Both the position numbers and the translations under genes were made by a program. Of a DNA stretch of 64,000 nt, positions 33,774 through 41,785 are shown in pieces. Within the stretch, counting starts at the first letter, position 1. Each line of letters opens with the position of its first letter. Below the pieces are notes generated by a model. That model was not told the DNA's origin. It did not search any database and was given only the letters and a program-made list of their open reading frames with translations. The stretch comes from a candidate division NC10 bacterium CSP1-5 (GTDB lineage Bacteria > Methylomirabilota > Methylomirabilia > Methylomirabilales > CSP1-5), in the NCBI GenBank assembly GCA_001443495.1, contig LDXR01000012.1, positions 37,117 through 101,116 of the forward strand, in the 5' to 3' direction.

Positions 33774-35009
33774 TCAAATGATCGAGGTGATGAGGAGCAA
33801 GATCGTGAGGACCGACATCAGGAAGGCCGTGCCCCAGCCGATCAGGTTCACGAGGGGGGAATTGACGGCCGCCCCCATGACCTCGCGGTCGTTGACGAGC
33901 TGGAGCACGATGACCAGGATGAACGGGAGGAGGATGCCGTTCAGGGTCTGGGAGAAGAACATGATCGGGATGAGGGGAAGGCCGGGCCAGAGGATGGTCG
34001 CGGCGCCCATCCCGATCATGACCAGATAGATGGCAAAAAATCCTGGTGCCTCAGCGGGCCGCCGATCGACGCCGGTGGTCCAGCCTAACGCCTCGCAGGC
34101 GGCATAGGCGGTGCTCAGGGGGAGTACGGCGGCCGAGAAGATCGAGGCATTGAGGAGGCCCAGGGCGAAGAGGAGGCTGGCGTAGCGTCCCCCGAAGGGC
34201 TCCAGGGCCCGGGCCGCATCCGCGGCGGTTTCGATCCGGACGCCGTGCGCGTGAAGCGTGGCCGCACACGCCACGATGATAAAGTAAGCCACACCCGTGG
34301 CCACGCAGGCCCCCAGGATCACATCGAGGCGGGCGTACTTGTACTCTTTCCATCGGAGTCCTTTGTCCACGGTAGAGGACTGCACGTAAAATTGCATCCA
34401 GGGCGTGATGGTGGTTCCGACGAGGGTGATCACCATGAGGAGATAGTCCTGGTCCATGTGGAAGGAGGGGCGGATCGTCTGCAACAACACCTCGCCCCAG
34501 GGAGGCGTGGCGAGGAAGGCAGAGATGACATAGAGCAGGTACAGCGCGCTCGCGATCAGGAACACGCGCTCGACTCTAGCGTAGGTGCCTTGGATCACGA
34601 GCCAGGCGACGAAGCAGGCAGTCAGGGGAACGGAGAGGAGCCGGGGGATGCCGAAGATCTCAAAGGCCGCCGCCGCGCCCGCAAATTCGGCAATGGTATT
34701 GGCCAGGTTGGCAAGGACGACGGTAGCAAGAATCAGGACGGCTGCGCGGACGCCGTAGCGCTCCCGAATCAGCTCCCCCAGGCCCTTGCCGGTCACCACG
34801 CCCATGCGACTCCCCATCTCCTGCACCACGGCGAGACTGATCGTGGTGAAGAAGAGGGTCCAGAGCAGGCTGTAGCCGTAGTGGGCGCCCGCCAGGGAAT
34901 AGGTGGCAATGCCACCGGCGTCCTGGTCCACGCTGGCCGTGATGATCCCCGGCCCCATGATCGACAAAAAGACGAGGAGCCGACGCTTGTGCCGGTAGGG
35001 CATTCGCAT
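33774..35009 (-). CDS. NRAMP-superfamily divalent cation transporter, variant metal site
   Basis: A 411-residue carrier of the SLC11/NRAMP superfamily with about 11 helices. The first-helix metal motif DPGN is replaced by DAGG (30-33; GPGIITASVDQDAGG), and the sixth-helix MPH motif is replaced by TPW (GTTITPWMQFYVQSS), so the methionine that selects transition metals is lost. Such changes are described for the NRAMP-related magnesium transporters (NRMT). The gene beside it encodes a soluble protein with MgtE_N and CBS domains, which also points to Mg2+. Mn2+ or other divalent metals remain possible. Confidence 0.82.
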   Translation of the reverse strand: MRMPYRHKRRLLVFLSIMGPGIITASVDQDAGGIATYSLAGAHYGYSLLWTLFFTTISLAVVQEMGSRMGVVTGKGLGELIRERYGVRAAVLILATVVLANLANTIAEFAGAAAAFEIFGIPRLLSVPLTACFVAWLVIQGTYARVERVFLIASALYLLYVISAFLATPPWGEVLLQTIRPSFHMDQDYLLMVITLVGTTITPWMQFYVQSSTVDKGLRWKEYKYARLDVILGACVATGVAYFIIVACAATLHAHGVRIETAADAARALEPFGGRYASLLFALGLLNASIFSAAVLPLSTAYAACEALGWTTGVDRRPAEAPGFFAIYLVMIGMGAATILWPGLPLIPIMFFSQTLNGILLPFILVIVLQLVNDREVMGAAVNSPLVNLIGWGTAFLMSVLTILLLITSII

Positions 35010-35102
35010 GAAGCGCCTTGTTCCGCCCGGACCGCGGCGCTGGGGAGCGATCGTGCCCGTCGCCTTCCGAGCGGTCTGGAGGATCCTCCGGTTGAGAGCG
35101 CC

Positions 35103-36395
35103 CTAAATGTACTTTTTCGCCGCCCGCCGCTTCCATATCATTGGGATTAGATCGTTGAGCACGTCATCAACGGTCACGATCCCCTCAAGCCTCCCTTCCG
35201 CGTCCACCACCGGCAGGGCCATGAGGTTGTATTTCGAGAGGGTCTCGGCCACCTCTTGGATGGTAGCCTCGGATCTGACGGTGGCGAACTGGGTGACCAT
35301 GATCTCGTCCAGCCGCTGGTCTGCTTTGGCCACCAATAGCTCTCGCAGGCTCAGGACTCCCACGAGCCGCTCTGAGGGGTCGGTCACGTAGAAATAGTAG
35401 ATCGTCTCCGCCTCGTCCGCCACGGTCCGGAGCACCTCCAGGGCCTGGCTCACGGTGGGTTCAGGGCGCAGGGTCACGTATCCGGTGGTCATGAGTCCAC
35501 CGGCAGTGTCTTCTTCATGCTCCAGGAGTTCTGCCACATCCTCCGCCTCGGCCGGCTGCATCTCTTGGAGAAGCTCCTGAGCCTTGGCCTGCGAGAGGTC
35601 TCCCAGGACATCCGCGGCTTCATCCGGCTCCATCATCTCCAGGATGTCCGACGCCCGCTCTGGCTCGAGCATCTGGATGATTCCCGCCTGGACCTCGGGC
35701 TCGGTCTCTGTCAGGGCCTCGACCGCCGTCTCGGCGTCCAGGGCGTCGAGGATGACCGCTCGCTCGCTGGGGTTCAGTTCCTCCACGATATCGGCGATGT
35801 CCGCCGGGTGCAGCTGAGCCAGCTTGGTGTAGACGGCCTGCTTTCGGGCCCGGGTGAGTTCGGTCTCGATGGGCTCCACATGCTCCCAGGAGACGACATC
35901 CCTAGGAATCGTGATGCCAAAGGTGGAGACGATCGACCGGACGAGACCTTCGGCGAAGAGGCGGCGAAGCAAGCTGCGCATGCCGGCGAGCACCGCCAGC
36001 ACGTGGTAGCCCCCCTCTCGCCACTCGAGCTGCACATCGTTGACCCGGACGACACGCCAGCGATGGGTATCCATCACCTTCTTGTCCAGGATGTTTCTCC
36101 CGAGCGCCATCTCGTTTGCCTTGAGATCGCTCGGGATGAGTTCTTCGGTGGGCCGATCCAAGATCATGGTGGTCCCACCTGGGGTCACCGCTATCTCGGC
36201 GACGGCTTCCCAGGGGACGAGCAAGTCGCCCCCACTCGCCCGGGCGATGCTCAGCTTGCTCACCCGGGGATACATCCCTCGAAAGAGCACCACCAGGTCC
36301 TTCAGCGTTCCCACCTCTGCCCCGCGGCTATCCAGGACCGGCCGCCCTTGCACACGGGTCAGAATGGTGATCCGTTCCGCGGGTTCCTGAACCAT
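35103..36395 (-). CDS. PRC-barrel / MgtE_N / CBS regulatory protein, no membrane part
   Basis: A 430-residue soluble protein. Domains in order: PRC-barrel-like (~10-85), a second PRC-like region (~95-170), MgtE intracellular N domain (~190-300; LAQLHPADIADIVEELNPSERA and repeats of it) and a pair of CBS domains (~305-415; MTTGYVTLRPEPTVSQALEV, MVTQFATVRSEATIQEVAE). In MgtE these cytosolic domains sense Mg2+ and gate the channel, but here the channel domain is absent. With the NRAMP-like carrier encoded 93 bases downstream, it is likely its sensor or gate. GTAGGAGC precedes the ATG. Confidence 0.85.
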   Translation of the reverse strand: MVQEPAERITILTRVQGRPVLDSRGAEVGTLKDLVVLFRGMYPRVSKLSIARASGGDLLVPWEAVAEIAVTPGGTTMILDRPTEELIPSDLKANEMALGRNILDKKVMDTHRWRVVRVNDVQLEWREGGYHVLAVLAGMRSLLRRLFAEGLVRSIVSTFGITIPRDVVSWEHVEPIETELTRARKQAVYTKLAQLHPADIADIVEELNPSERAVILDALDAETAVEALTETEPEVQAGIIQMLEPERASDILEMMEPDEAADVLGDLSQAKAQELLQEMQPAEAEDVAELLEHEEDTAGGLMTTGYVTLRPEPTVSQALEVLRTVADEAETIYYFYVTDPSERLVGVLSLRELLVAKADQRLDEIMVTQFATVRSEATIQEVAETLSKYNLMALPVVDAEGRLEGIVTVDDVLNDLIPMIWKRRAAKKYI

Positions 36396-36467
36396 ACTGA
36401 TTGCTCCTACCTGGGCTTACATAGTACCGAAGAGAGGGACGGTGTCAACGCGAATCCACGCCCACGA

Positions 36468-36502
36468 CCGGGTGTTGGGTGTTCGGTATTGGGTGTTAGG
36501 AT
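36468..36502. repeat. Short GGGTGTT word array
   Basis: Three to four copies of the word (G)GGTGTT(G/C/A) in a row (GGGTGTTGGGTGTTCGG, then TTGGGTGTTAGG) between the MgtE-like gene and the Mut7-C gene. This is a different word family from those at 11.5, 21.3, 22.4 and 40.0 kb, with similar design. Nothing else was recognised in 36396-36568. Confidence 0.5.
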
Positions 36503-36568
36503 GGCAAGACCCCCTGTTCAGGACCGGGGTGGTGTGCTATGGTGATGGCTTGGTGAGGGGGTTCGGCC

Positions 36569-37036
36569 ATGGATGCGGGGGATGCACGCTTCATCGCGGA
36601 CAGCATGCTGGGCAGGCTGGCCACGTGGCTCCGCATCCTGGGGTACGACACCCTGTATTTCCGGGATGCCCAGGACGGTCGGCTCGTCGCCCTTGCGCGG
36701 CGCGAGGGGCGGATCCTCCTGACGCGGGATACGCGACTCCTCATGCGGCGGCGTCTCTGCCCGATGCTCTTTGTCCGCCATGATCGGGTGTGGGAGCAGC
36801 TGAGACAGGTGGCCGGCGAGCTCGGGCTCAGCATGGGACCGCGGCTGGGGAGCCGGTGTCTGCGCTGTAATCGATCCCTCGCCCCCCTCGCGAAGGCCCG
36901 TGCCGCGGGACGGGTCCCGGAGTACATCTTTCGCCATCATGACGTCTTCCTTCATTGTGAGGGGTGCGGCCGGGTCTTTTGGGGCGGGACGCACCTCACG
37001 CACATGGAGGAGACGGTGCGGGCCCTATGCGGGTGA
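36569..37036 (+). CDS. Mut7-C RNase-domain protein with zinc ribbon
   Basis: A 155-residue protein of the Mut7-C family. The PIN-like nuclease core carries FIADSMLGRLATWLRILGYD at the start and GRILLTRDTRLL, giving acidic residues for metal binding; the C-terminal part has a zinc ribbon (SRCLRCNRSL and HCEGCGRVFWGGTH). These are predicted RNases of unknown target. GAGGGGG lies upstream of ATG 36569. It overlaps the fmt start by 10 bases, so it is the first gene of the fmt operon. Confidence 0.88.
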   Translation: MDAGDARFIADSMLGRLATWLRILGYDTLYFRDAQDGRLVALARREGRILLTRDTRLLMRRRLCPMLFVRHDRVWEQLRQVAGELGLSMGPRLGSRCLRCNRSLAPLAKARAAGRVPEYIFRHHDVFLHCEGCGRVFWGGTHLTHMEETVRALCG

Positions 37037-38019
37037 TCTTCATGGGGACGCCGGCATTCGCCGTCTCCTCGCTCACCCGCCTCCTTCAGGCGGGGCACGA
37101 GGTAATGCTGGTCGTGACCCAGCCGGACCGCCCTGCCGGCCGGGGGAAAGTGCTCCGCACGCCGGCCGTCAAGCGGGCGGCCGAGGCGGCGGGCCTTTCC
37201 GTGATCCAGCCGGTGAAGATCAGAGACGCAGAGGTGGCGGGCCGCCTCCGACGGGTGAGACCCGAAGTGCTGGTGGTGGTCGCCTTTGGCCAGCTCCTCC
37301 CCCGAGCGATCCTCGACATTCCCCCACAGGGATGCCTCAATGTCCATGCATCCCTGCTCCCGAAGTACCGCGGGCCGGCCCCCATCCCCTGGGCGCTGAT
37401 TCGGGGGGAGACGGTGACGGGCGTGACGATCATGGAGATCGTCGAGGCCCTGGACGCCGGACCGATCCTGCTCCAGCGGACGATCCCGATCGCCGCAGAG
37501 GATACCGCGGGAACCCTGGAGGATCGTCTGGCACCTCTGGGGGCCGAGGCACTCATCGAGACGTTACGCGCCGTGGAGCGCGGGGAAGTGACGAAGAGTC
37601 CACAGAACGAAGCCGAGGCCACCTACGCGCCGAGGCTTCCTCCGGACATCGGGCGTCTCGAGTGGTCCCGAAGCGCAGGTGATCTCTGGAACCTGGTCCG
37701 GGGCCTCGCGCCCCAGCCCGGGGCCCACACCTTCTACCGTGGCCGACTGGTGCGGGTTCTCGGGGCGGAGCCGCTGCCCGGCGACCATCCACCGCGTGCG
37801 GGCACCATCGTTTCAGTGCGCAAGGGGATGGGGGTCGAGGTGGCGACGGGCCAGGGGACGCTTCTCCTCACCCGGCTGCAGCCGGAGGGGAGGCGGGTCA
37901 TGACGGCCGAGGAGTTTTCCCGTGGCTATCGCGCGGAGGTGGGGAGTGCCTTCGTCTCCACCCGGGAGGAATCCACGACGCCTCGCCCTGGAAATTCTCG
38001 TCCGGGTCGAGCGGGATAA
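37027..38019 (+). CDS. fmt: Methionyl-tRNA formyltransferase
   Basis: A 330-residue enzyme formylating Met-tRNAi using 10-formyl-THF. The catalytic triad Asn-His-Asp is read in LNVHASLLPKYRG (N105, H107) and ALDAGPI (D143), and the loop SLLPKYRGPAPI is unmistakable. The C-terminal tRNA-binding domain follows (~205-315). ATG 37027 lies inside the end of the Mut7-C gene; the longer frame from 36964 is excluded. The last ~20 residues are disordered and Arg/Pro-rich, and their codons overlap the start of rsmB. Confidence 0.96.
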   Translation: MRVIFMGTPAFAVSSLTRLLQAGHEVMLVVTQPDRPAGRGKVLRTPAVKRAAEAAGLSVIQPVKIRDAEVAGRLRRVRPEVLVVVAFGQLLPRAILDIPPQGCLNVHASLLPKYRGPAPIPWALIRGETVTGVTIMEIVEALDAGPILLQRTIPIAAEDTAGTLEDRLAPLGAEALIETLRAVERGEVTKSPQNEAEATYAPRLPPDIGRLEWSRSAGDLWNLVRGLAPQPGAHTFYRGRLVRVLGAEPLPGDHPPRAGTIVSVRKGMGVEVATGQGTLLLTRLQPEGRRVMTAEEFSRGYRAEVGSAFVSTREESTTPRPGNSRPGRAG

Positions 38020-39289
38020 GGCGTACGCGAATGTCCTTCTGGACGCCCGGCTCAGGCGGCAGAGGCTGGCACCTCGCGACCGGGGTCTGGCGACGGAGCT
38101 CACCTACGGGGTCCTGCGCCATCGCGGGACGATTGACTTTCTCCTGTCACGCGTCCTGGATCGGCCGCTGCAGGCGGTCGATCTCGACGTGAGGAATCTC
38201 CTGAGGCTCGGGGCCTACCAGCTCTTTTATCTGACCAAGGTCCCGGGATACGCGGCGGTCCACGAGACGGTCCGGCTGGCCCGGCGCGGGACGGAGACCT
38301 TCGTCAACGCCATTCTGCGGGCCTCGACGCGACGCGGTCCGCTCAGGGAAGAGGAGCTGCCCGAAGACCCGGTCCTGCGATACTCGGTCCGGCATTCCCA
38401 CCCCGCCTGGCTGGTGGAGCGATGGCTGAAACAATTGGGGGAAGAGGCGCGGCAGCTCATGGAGGCCAACAACCGGACTCCCCATGTCGCAATCGGGTGG
38501 AACCCCCTCCGGGGAAGTGTGGCGGAGGTCGAGCGCCTTCTCACCAGGGCGGGGGCGGAGTGGGAGGCGAGTCCCTGGGTGCCGAATGCGTATCGGGTCC
38601 GGAATGCGGGAAATCTGCTCGCCGGTGGGGGAAGGGAACGAGGGGTGTTCTGGGTGATGGATGAGGCGGCCGCGCTGGTCGTGCAGGTCTTGGATCCGCA
38701 ACCGGGGGAGCGGGTCCTCGACGTCTGCGCGGGAGGTGGCGGCAAGGCGACGCTGGCCGCCATGCTGATGCAGAACCGAGGCGAGGTGGCAGCCCTCGAT
38801 CTGAGCCCCCGCGCGCTCCGACGCCTGCAGGATGGGGTGCGGCGCCTCGGCACGACCATCGTGAGTCCGGTGCGAGGAGACGCCCGCGAGGCGGCGGGGC
38901 ATTTCCGGAAATGGGCAGACCGGGTCCTGGTCGATGCCCCGTGTACAGGCCTGGGCACGGTCCGGCGGCGCCCGGAGATCCGGTGGCATCGGGAGCCGGC
39001 GGATATCACCCGGCTTGCCGAGCTTCAGAGCGCGATCATGGATGGGGTGGCGGACTGCGTCCGCACTGGCGGTGCGCTGGTATATGCGGTGTGCAGCCAT
39101 GAGCCGGAGGAGGGAGCGGACGTCGTCGCACAGTTCTTGACCCGGCATCCGGACTTCTCCCACGAGGACAACCTGCCGGCTTTCTTCCGAGGGGCGAGAA
39201 GCACGCTGGTGACCGGGGGGCATGTCGCCACCTGGCCGCATCGGCATGAGACCGACGGGTTCTTTGTCGGCCGGCTCCGTCGGCACTGA
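37946..39289 (+). CDS. rsmB: 16S rRNA (cytosine-5) methyltransferase RsmB
   Basis: A ~447-residue enzyme with an N-terminal NusB-like domain (~5-140) and a C-terminal SAM methyltransferase. The SAM motif reads VLDVCAGGGGKATLAA, the catalytic Cys motifs VDAPCTGLGTVRRRPEIRW and YAVCSHEPEE (instead of the usual YSTCS). It methylates C967 of 16S rRNA in E. coli. The start is uncertain: GTG 37946 (chosen, GGAGGTGGGG just upstream) or GTG 37922. Both overlap the end of fmt, as usual for fmt-rsmB pairs. Confidence 0.92.
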   Translation: MPSSPPGRNPRRLALEILVRVERDKAYANVLLDARLRRQRLAPRDRGLATELTYGVLRHRGTIDFLLSRVLDRPLQAVDLDVRNLLRLGAYQLFYLTKVPGYAAVHETVRLARRGTETFVNAILRASTRRGPLREEELPEDPVLRYSVRHSHPAWLVERWLKQLGEEARQLMEANNRTPHVAIGWNPLRGSVAEVERLLTRAGAEWEASPWVPNAYRVRNAGNLLAGGGRERGVFWVMDEAAALVVQVLDPQPGERVLDVCAGGGGKATLAAMLMQNRGEVAALDLSPRALRRLQDGVRRLGTTIVSPVRGDAREAAGHFRKWADRVLVDAPCTGLGTVRRRPEIRWHREPADITRLAELQSAIMDGVADCVRTGGALVYAVCSHEPEEGADVVAQFLTRHPDFSHEDNLPAFFRGARSTLVTGGHVATWPHRHETDGFFVGRLRRH

Positions 39290-39306
39290 GGGTCGAGGGA
39301 ATCACC

Positions 39307-40014
39307 ATGTGGTCGAAGACCGTCCTGCGGATCTCCGGGATCGGGGTCGGGCTCTTCCTGTTGTCCGTCCTCTCCGGCTACATCGCCATGAATCTCTCCA
39401 TGGAGCGGGACCGGATCGAGGTCCCGGTCGTGATCGGCTTGGAGCTGAAGGAGGCGGCCCGCCAGCTCCGGATCGTGGGGCTGCAGCCCCGGATGGCCGG
39501 TGAGGAGTACCATGGGGCCTTCCCGAAGGGTGCGGTGGTCCGCCAGATCCCGTCCGGCGGATCGCGTGTCCGCAGGAACGTCGAGGTCCGCCTCGCTATC
39601 AGTAAGGGAAGCGATGAGACGCTCGCCCCGGACATTACGGGCCAGCCCCTCCCGCAGGCGCAGCGGCTCTTGGCGGAGCAGGGTCTGCTCCTCGGGCCTA
39701 CCGCCAAGGTGCACACGAGCCTGCCGACGGGCGTGGTGATCGCGCAGGATCCGTCGGCCGGTTTCCCGACGCGGCGGGGGAGTGCGGTGAGCGTGCTGAT
39801 CAGCCTGGGGGAGGAAGACCGCTTCTATGTGATGCCCAACCTGGTCGGGCAGGGGGAGGAAGAGGCCGTCGCCATCCTGAAGGAGATGGGCATTGAGCCT
39901 CGGGTGACCTACCAGTCCTTCCCCGCTCAGGCCCGACGGGTGGTGCTCCAAGAGCCCTTGTTCGGGACGCGGATCAAAGAAAAAGAGGAGGTGTCGCTCG
40001 TCGTCGCCGAGTAG
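39307..40014 (+). CDS. Membrane-anchored PASTA-domain protein
   Basis: A 235-residue protein with one N-terminal membrane helix (~8-28) and three PASTA domains (~38-102, ~103-172, ~175-234; VPVVIGLELKEAARQL, APDITGQPLPQAQRLL and MPNLVGQGEEEAVAIL). PASTA domains usually hang on Ser/Thr kinases or penicillin-binding proteins and sense muropeptides; here no kinase domain is present. It sits between rsmB and rpe, where PASTA kinase genes or PASTA proteins are often found. Predicted to bind peptidoglycan fragments. Confidence 0.85.
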   Translation: MWSKTVLRISGIGVGLFLLSVLSGYIAMNLSMERDRIEVPVVIGLELKEAARQLRIVGLQPRMAGEEYHGAFPKGAVVRQIPSGGSRVRRNVEVRLAISKGSDETLAPDITGQPLPQAQRLLAEQGLLLGPTAKVHTSLPTGVVIAQDPSAGFPTRRGSAVSVLISLGEEDRFYVMPNLVGQGEEEAVAILKEMGIEPRVTYQSFPAQARRVVLQEPLFGTRIKEKEEVSLVVAE

Positions 40015-40017
40015 GGT

Positions 40018-40135
40018 TCATAGTTCACGGTTCATGGTTCATAGTCGGAGAGAACAAGTTCATGGTTGACGGTTCATGGTTCATCGTCCCAGATTCCGAC
40101 CCTACCATGAACCCTGAACTCTGAACGACGAACGC
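40018..40135. repeat. Inverted GTTCATGGTTCA / TGAACCATGAAC word array
   Basis: Between the PASTA gene and rpe. Six GTTCA(T/C)(A/G)GTT words occur from 40018 to 40085, and complementary words ACCATGAACC, TGAACTCTGAAC, GAACG occur from 40105 to 40135. It is the largest member of the family seen also at 589-622 and 21309-21404, with the same left-words/right-complements design able to fold back. Confidence 0.65.
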
Positions 40136-40148
40136 CCCGGAGGGGAAC

Positions 40149-40808
40149 ATGGCCAAGATCGCACCGGCAGTCCTCCTGGTAGACTATGGCCGCCTGGCGG
40201 AGGAGATCCTCGCGGTCGAGCAGGAGGCTGACCTGTTCCACTTCGACGTGATGGACGGCCACTTCGTCCCCGTGATCAGCTACGGGGCGGACGTGATTCG
40301 GTCCCTGCGCCCCCGGACGGCGGTTCCCTTCGATGTGCACCTGATGGTGGAGTACCCCGAGCGGTACATCGCGGAGTTCGCCAAGGCCGGGAGTGACTGT
40401 CTGACGGTCCATGCCGAGGTCTGTCCGCACCTCGACCGAACCATCCGGCAGATCAAGGCAACGGGCACCAGGGCCGGGGTGGCTCTCAATCCCTCCACCC
40501 CCCTCGACACCCTCGATCCCGTGATCCGCGATCTCGATCTCGTCGTCTTGATGTCCGTGAACCCCGGCTTCGGGGGTCAGGGGTTCATCCCCCACGTGGA
40601 ACAAAAGGTGGAAGAGATGCGGCGACGGCTCGATGCGCTCAAGCTCCGCTGCGAGCTCGAGGTGGATGGGGGGATCAAGGCCGAGAACTGCGCCAGGATC
40701 GCCAAGGCAGGGGCATCCATCCTCGTGGCGGGCTCGGCTGTCTTTCAAAGTCCCGATCCGGTCGCGGCCATTCGACAGATGAAACGCCTGGCGAATCCAT
40801 CCGCCTGA
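40149..40808 (+). CDS. rpe: Ribulose-phosphate 3-epimerase
   Basis: A 219-residue TIM-barrel enzyme interconverting ribulose-5-P and xylulose-5-P in the pentose phosphate or Calvin cycle. The metal-binding motif FHFDVMDGHFVP, FDVHLMVEYPE, SVNPGFGGQGFIP and VDGGIKAENC are intact and in order. GGAGGGGAA precedes ATG 40149. It could be transcribed with the rsmB-PASTA genes upstream, though a repeat array intervenes. Confidence 0.97.
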   Translation: MAKIAPAVLLVDYGRLAEEILAVEQEADLFHFDVMDGHFVPVISYGADVIRSLRPRTAVPFDVHLMVEYPERYIAEFAKAGSDCLTVHAEVCPHLDRTIRQIKATGTRAGVALNPSTPLDTLDPVIRDLDLVVLMSVNPGFGGQGFIPHVEQKVEEMRRRLDALKLRCELEVDGGIKAENCARIAKAGASILVAGSAVFQSPDPVAAIRQMKRLANPSA

Positions 40809-40827
40809 GCGGGGCAGGGAGGACGTA

Positions 40828-41736
40828 GTGGAAGGAGGCATCCCGACGCGGTCCCGAGGGACCGTGACGAGGCAACTGCGGGTGAGTCTCCCCCTCGGCC
40901 TCCTGGTTCTGGTGCACCCCCTGGGGGTGGGGGCGGATCTCCAGGTGAAGCTCCCCGAGAAGCCGGTCGTGCAGGGCGACCTTCGGGGTCTCCGGGTCAC
41001 GGCGGCCGAGCCGCTCATCGGGCTCGAGGCGCGCTTCCGGGGCCTGAGCCTCCCCGCGCCTCCGGGAGGAGGAGCGTACACCATCCTCCTCGCGGTGGAC
41101 CTCGAAACCCCACCCGGCCCTCATCCGGTCGAGGTGAAGGCCCAGGGAAGGTCTGGACAGCGGTATCACCGCCGGGTCCAGATCACGGTGGCGGACGGTC
41201 GATTTCCGCTGCAGCATCTCACACTCCCCAAGGCGCTGGTCGATCTCGATGCGGAAACCCTCGAACGGGTTCGCCGGGAGGAGGCGGTGCTGACGTCGGT
41301 CTGGGAGACGTGGAAAGGGGAACCGTACTGGTCGCACGCCTTCATCGCGCCCCTCGAGGGGATGCTGCAAGTCAGTAGCGTATTCGGGCTCCGGCGGATC
41401 ATCAACGGTCAGTCCCGCAGCCCCCATACCGGCGTCGATTTCGAGGCAGCAGCCGGCACACCGGTCCGGGCGAGTAACCGCGGCGTGGTGGCCTATGCCG
41501 GTGAGCTGTTCTTCAGCGGCAACTCGGTGATCGTCCACCATGGGGGCGGGCTCTTCACCATGTACTATCACCTGCAGGGATATCGGGTGGCGGTTGGGCA
41601 AGAGCTCGCCAGGGGAGACATCCTCGGTTGGGTCGGGGCGACCGGGCGGGTCACCGGCCCCCACCTGCACTGGGGGGGGCGCCTTCAGGGGGCGCGTTTC
41701 AATCCAGAGCGCTTGCTCCAGCTTGCTCTCCCCTGA
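40828..41736 (+). CDS. M23 family metallopeptidase (active-site intact)
   Basis: A 302-residue exported protein with signal peptide-like segment (~13-35), an Ig-like region (~40-120) and C-terminal M23 domain (~165-300). Zinc ligands are present: HTGVDFEAAAGTPV (HxxxD), FTMYYHL and GPHLHWGG (HxH). In contrast with the degenerate EnvC-like protein at 23950-25128, this one should cut peptidoglycan cross-bridges. GTG 40828 follows GGGAGGACGTA. It may work in cell separation or wall growth. Confidence 0.88.
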   Translation: MEGGIPTRSRGTVTRQLRVSLPLGLLVLVHPLGVGADLQVKLPEKPVVQGDLRGLRVTAAEPLIGLEARFRGLSLPAPPGGGAYTILLAVDLETPPGPHPVEVKAQGRSGQRYHRRVQITVADGRFPLQHLTLPKALVDLDAETLERVRREEAVLTSVWETWKGEPYWSHAFIAPLEGMLQVSSVFGLRRIINGQSRSPHTGVDFEAAAGTPVRASNRGVVAYAGELFFSGNSVIVHHGGGLFTMYYHLQGYRVAVGQELARGDILGWVGATGRVTGPHLHWGGRLQGARFNPERLLQLALP

Positions 41737-41785
41737 ACCTCCCCATCACTGGAGATCTCTCCGCCCTGCCGCTCTGTGTCCAAAT

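Noticed and set aside
33681..34088. Plus-strand frame with an AAAGGAG site, antisense to the NRAMP-like gene
   Set aside because: The ribosome-binding site is good, but the peptide is Asp/Glu/Gly-rich low-complexity read from the opposite strand of a real gene, so it was not listed as a gene; a lost partner of Fic remains only a speculation.
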